6,692 nucleotides of DNA from an uncultured Pseudogracilibacillus sp. (GTDB lineage: Bacteria; Bacillota; Bacilli; Bacillales; Amphibacillaceae): the NCBI GenBank assembly GCA_937960785.1, contig CALGOZ010000075.1, positions 1-6,692 on the forward strand. Reading direction: 5' to 3'. The translations under genes and the position numbers were made by a program. This document shows, piece by piece, positions 6,211 through 6,692 of this stretch. Position 1 is the stretch's first letter. Each line of letters begins with the position of its first letter. The notes under the pieces are model-generated. The model was not told the origin of the DNA and made no database searches. It worked only from the letters and a program-made list of their open reading frames with translations.

Positions 6211-6440
6211 AGTTCGCTCGCGGTACCACTCTAGTTAATCAATACATATATATTGATTCTCTCGTTTCGATGGCTTAAGCTACCATCTATCCAGATAACG
6301 GTGGAATTCCGAATACTGTTACTAAACGACTTCACAGCTTAGTTCATGGACGAGTTCGAAGGTAAATAACTACTAGTTCACACTAACCACTAGCTCCCTG
6401 AAAGCTTATTGTACCTTCTACTATTTCCAATCATCACTTT
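6176..6440 (-). ncRNA. Leucine-specific T-box riboswitch in the leuA leader
   Basis: Minus-strand order: Stem I opens near 6440, with AGTA on its 5' side and GAA on the 3' side of the specifier loop. The GAAGGTA/TACCTTC helix lies above, with a distal CTAGT/ACTAG helix enclosing GGTTAGTGTGA. After GAA the specifier reads CTC (6354-6352), a leucine codon followed by G. Stem II-like pairing lies around 6322-6291, then helices GATGG/CCATC (6287-6269) and AATCAATA/TATTGATT (6258-6237). The T-box AGAGTGGTACCGCG spans 6232-6219. In the antiterminator, TAGAG (6233-6229) pairs with CTCTA (6203-6199) and GCGAG (6221-6217) with CTCGT (6208-6204), leaving the 7-nt bulge TGGTACC whose UGGU fits a tRNA ending ACCA. 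Uncharged tRNA-Leu should favour this fold and allow leuA expression; the alternative terminator is annotated separately. Confidence 0.95.
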
Positions 6441-6464
6441 TGTACGTTTATTTAATTATTTGCT

Positions 6465-6493
6465 ATTATAGCGCGCGACAAATTAATTGTCAA
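6465..6493 (-). promoter_or_regulatory. Consensus sigma-A promoter of the leuA transcript
   Basis: On the minus strand, perfect TTGACA (6493-6488) and perfect TATAAT (6470-6465) are 17 nt apart. Transcription should start near 6459, giving a leader of about 335 nt. An inverted repeat GACAA-N5-TTGTC (6477-6491) overlaps the -35 and spacer, and a GC-alternating run sits just before the -10. Such a strong promoter fits a gene whose output is set mainly by leader termination and by a repressor. Confidence 0.92.
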
Positions 6494-6525
6494 TAAAAAT
6501 TATTAAAAAGAATAATATTGTTAGG

Positions 6526-6540
6526 AAATTTCAGAAAAGT
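6526..6540 (-). promoter_or_regulatory. CodY box upstream of leuA
   Basis: Minus-strand ACTTTTCTGAAATTT matches the CodY consensus AATTTTCWGAAAATT at 13 of 15 positions. It lies 32 bp upstream of the -35. CodY represses ilv-leu genes in Bacillus when branched-chain amino acids and GTP are plentiful, so a site here is expected biologically. Binding is inferred from the motif. Confidence 0.65.
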
Positions 6541-6692
6541 CCCAGGAATGGATTTACAATTTCTTAAGATAAAGAATTTCTTTAGTAAACTTGCGCTTGT
6601 CTTAATCATGCTAAAGTTATTTTCGTGTGTGCATGATCCTGCCTCGCACCTGAATATTGTTGAAATTGCGTTTTCGTGTGCGCGGGATCGTC
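6541..6692. other. Gene-free right edge
   Basis: No open frame with a start and ribosome binding site is visible. The stretch holds a small inverted repeat TAAAGAATTTCTTTA (6570-6584) and a degenerate repeat that runs off the window end. No promoter is convincing. It separates the leuA promoter region from whatever lies further right. Confidence 0.5.
6620..6690 (+). repeat. Degenerate direct repeat with TTTTCGTGTG core
   Basis: TTTTCGTGTGTGCATGATCC (6620-6639) and TTTTCGTGTGCGCGGGATCG (6671-6690) share 16 of 20 bases with no gap, and their starts are 51 bp apart. Between them, GCCTCGCACCTGAAT (6641-6655) looks like a weaker third unit. The copies are richer in G and C than the DNA around them. 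It may be part of a longer intergenic repeat cut by the window edge. Confidence 0.45.

Noticed and set aside
6027..6278. Plus-strand 83-codon frame across the leuA start and leader
   Set aside because: It runs antisense through the T-box riboswitch and the LeuA N-terminus, has no ribosome binding site and no recognisable protein features.
6561..6584. AATTTCTT repeats near 6559-6584 as a second CodY box
   Set aside because: The best alignment to the 15-base consensus matches only about eight positions, which is background in AT-rich DNA.

Overview
The window reads as a low-GC member of the Bacillaceae or a close relative. This rests on AT-rich intergenic DNA, AGGAGG-like ribosome binding sites, a leucine T-box leader, a CodY-like box and a catabolite-response (cre) box. 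The genus cannot be fixed from the sequence alone. There are three real protein genes, and the other open frames are antisense shadows of them.

Left part (1-2570): positions 1-220 hold no gene, only a thrice-repeated short motif. A minus-strand gene (310-2367) encodes a large PucR/CdaR-type transcriptional regulator with a GAF sensor domain and a C-terminal helix-turn-helix. It ends in two successive hairpins, the second a good intrinsic terminator. Its promoter lies in the 200-bp gap that it shares with the next gene.

Middle part (2570-4343): a plus-strand gene (2635-4227) encodes an acyl-CoA synthetase of the AMP-forming (ANL) superfamily. It is transcribed divergently from the regulator. 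The shared gap carries two TTGTG-N6-CACAW dyads exactly 32 bp apart, a consensus-matching cre box and a weak partner of that box. This suggests that the regulator controls its neighbour and possibly itself, with catabolite repression layered on top. The gene ends in a long-loop inverted repeat and a strong terminator, the same layout as at the end of the regulator gene.

Right part (4344-6692): a minus-strand leuA (4552-6123) encodes 2-isopropylmalate synthase, the first committed step of leucine synthesis. It stands alone between its own promoter and its own terminator, with no other ilv or leu gene visible. Its roughly 340-nt leader is a complete T-box riboswitch with a CUC (Leu) specifier, an antiterminator with a 7-nt bulge and a terminator. 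It is transcribed from a consensus TTGACA-N17-TATAAT promoter, with a 13/15 CodY box 32 bp upstream of the -35. The gene therefore appears to be switched by leucyl-tRNA charging and probably by CodY. The last 150 bp hold a degenerate repeat and no gene.

I see no clearly unprecedented system. The points most worth following are the paired operator candidates in the divergent gap, the matching two-hairpin 3' ends of the divergent gene pair, the stand-alone T-box leuA, and the repeats at both edges.
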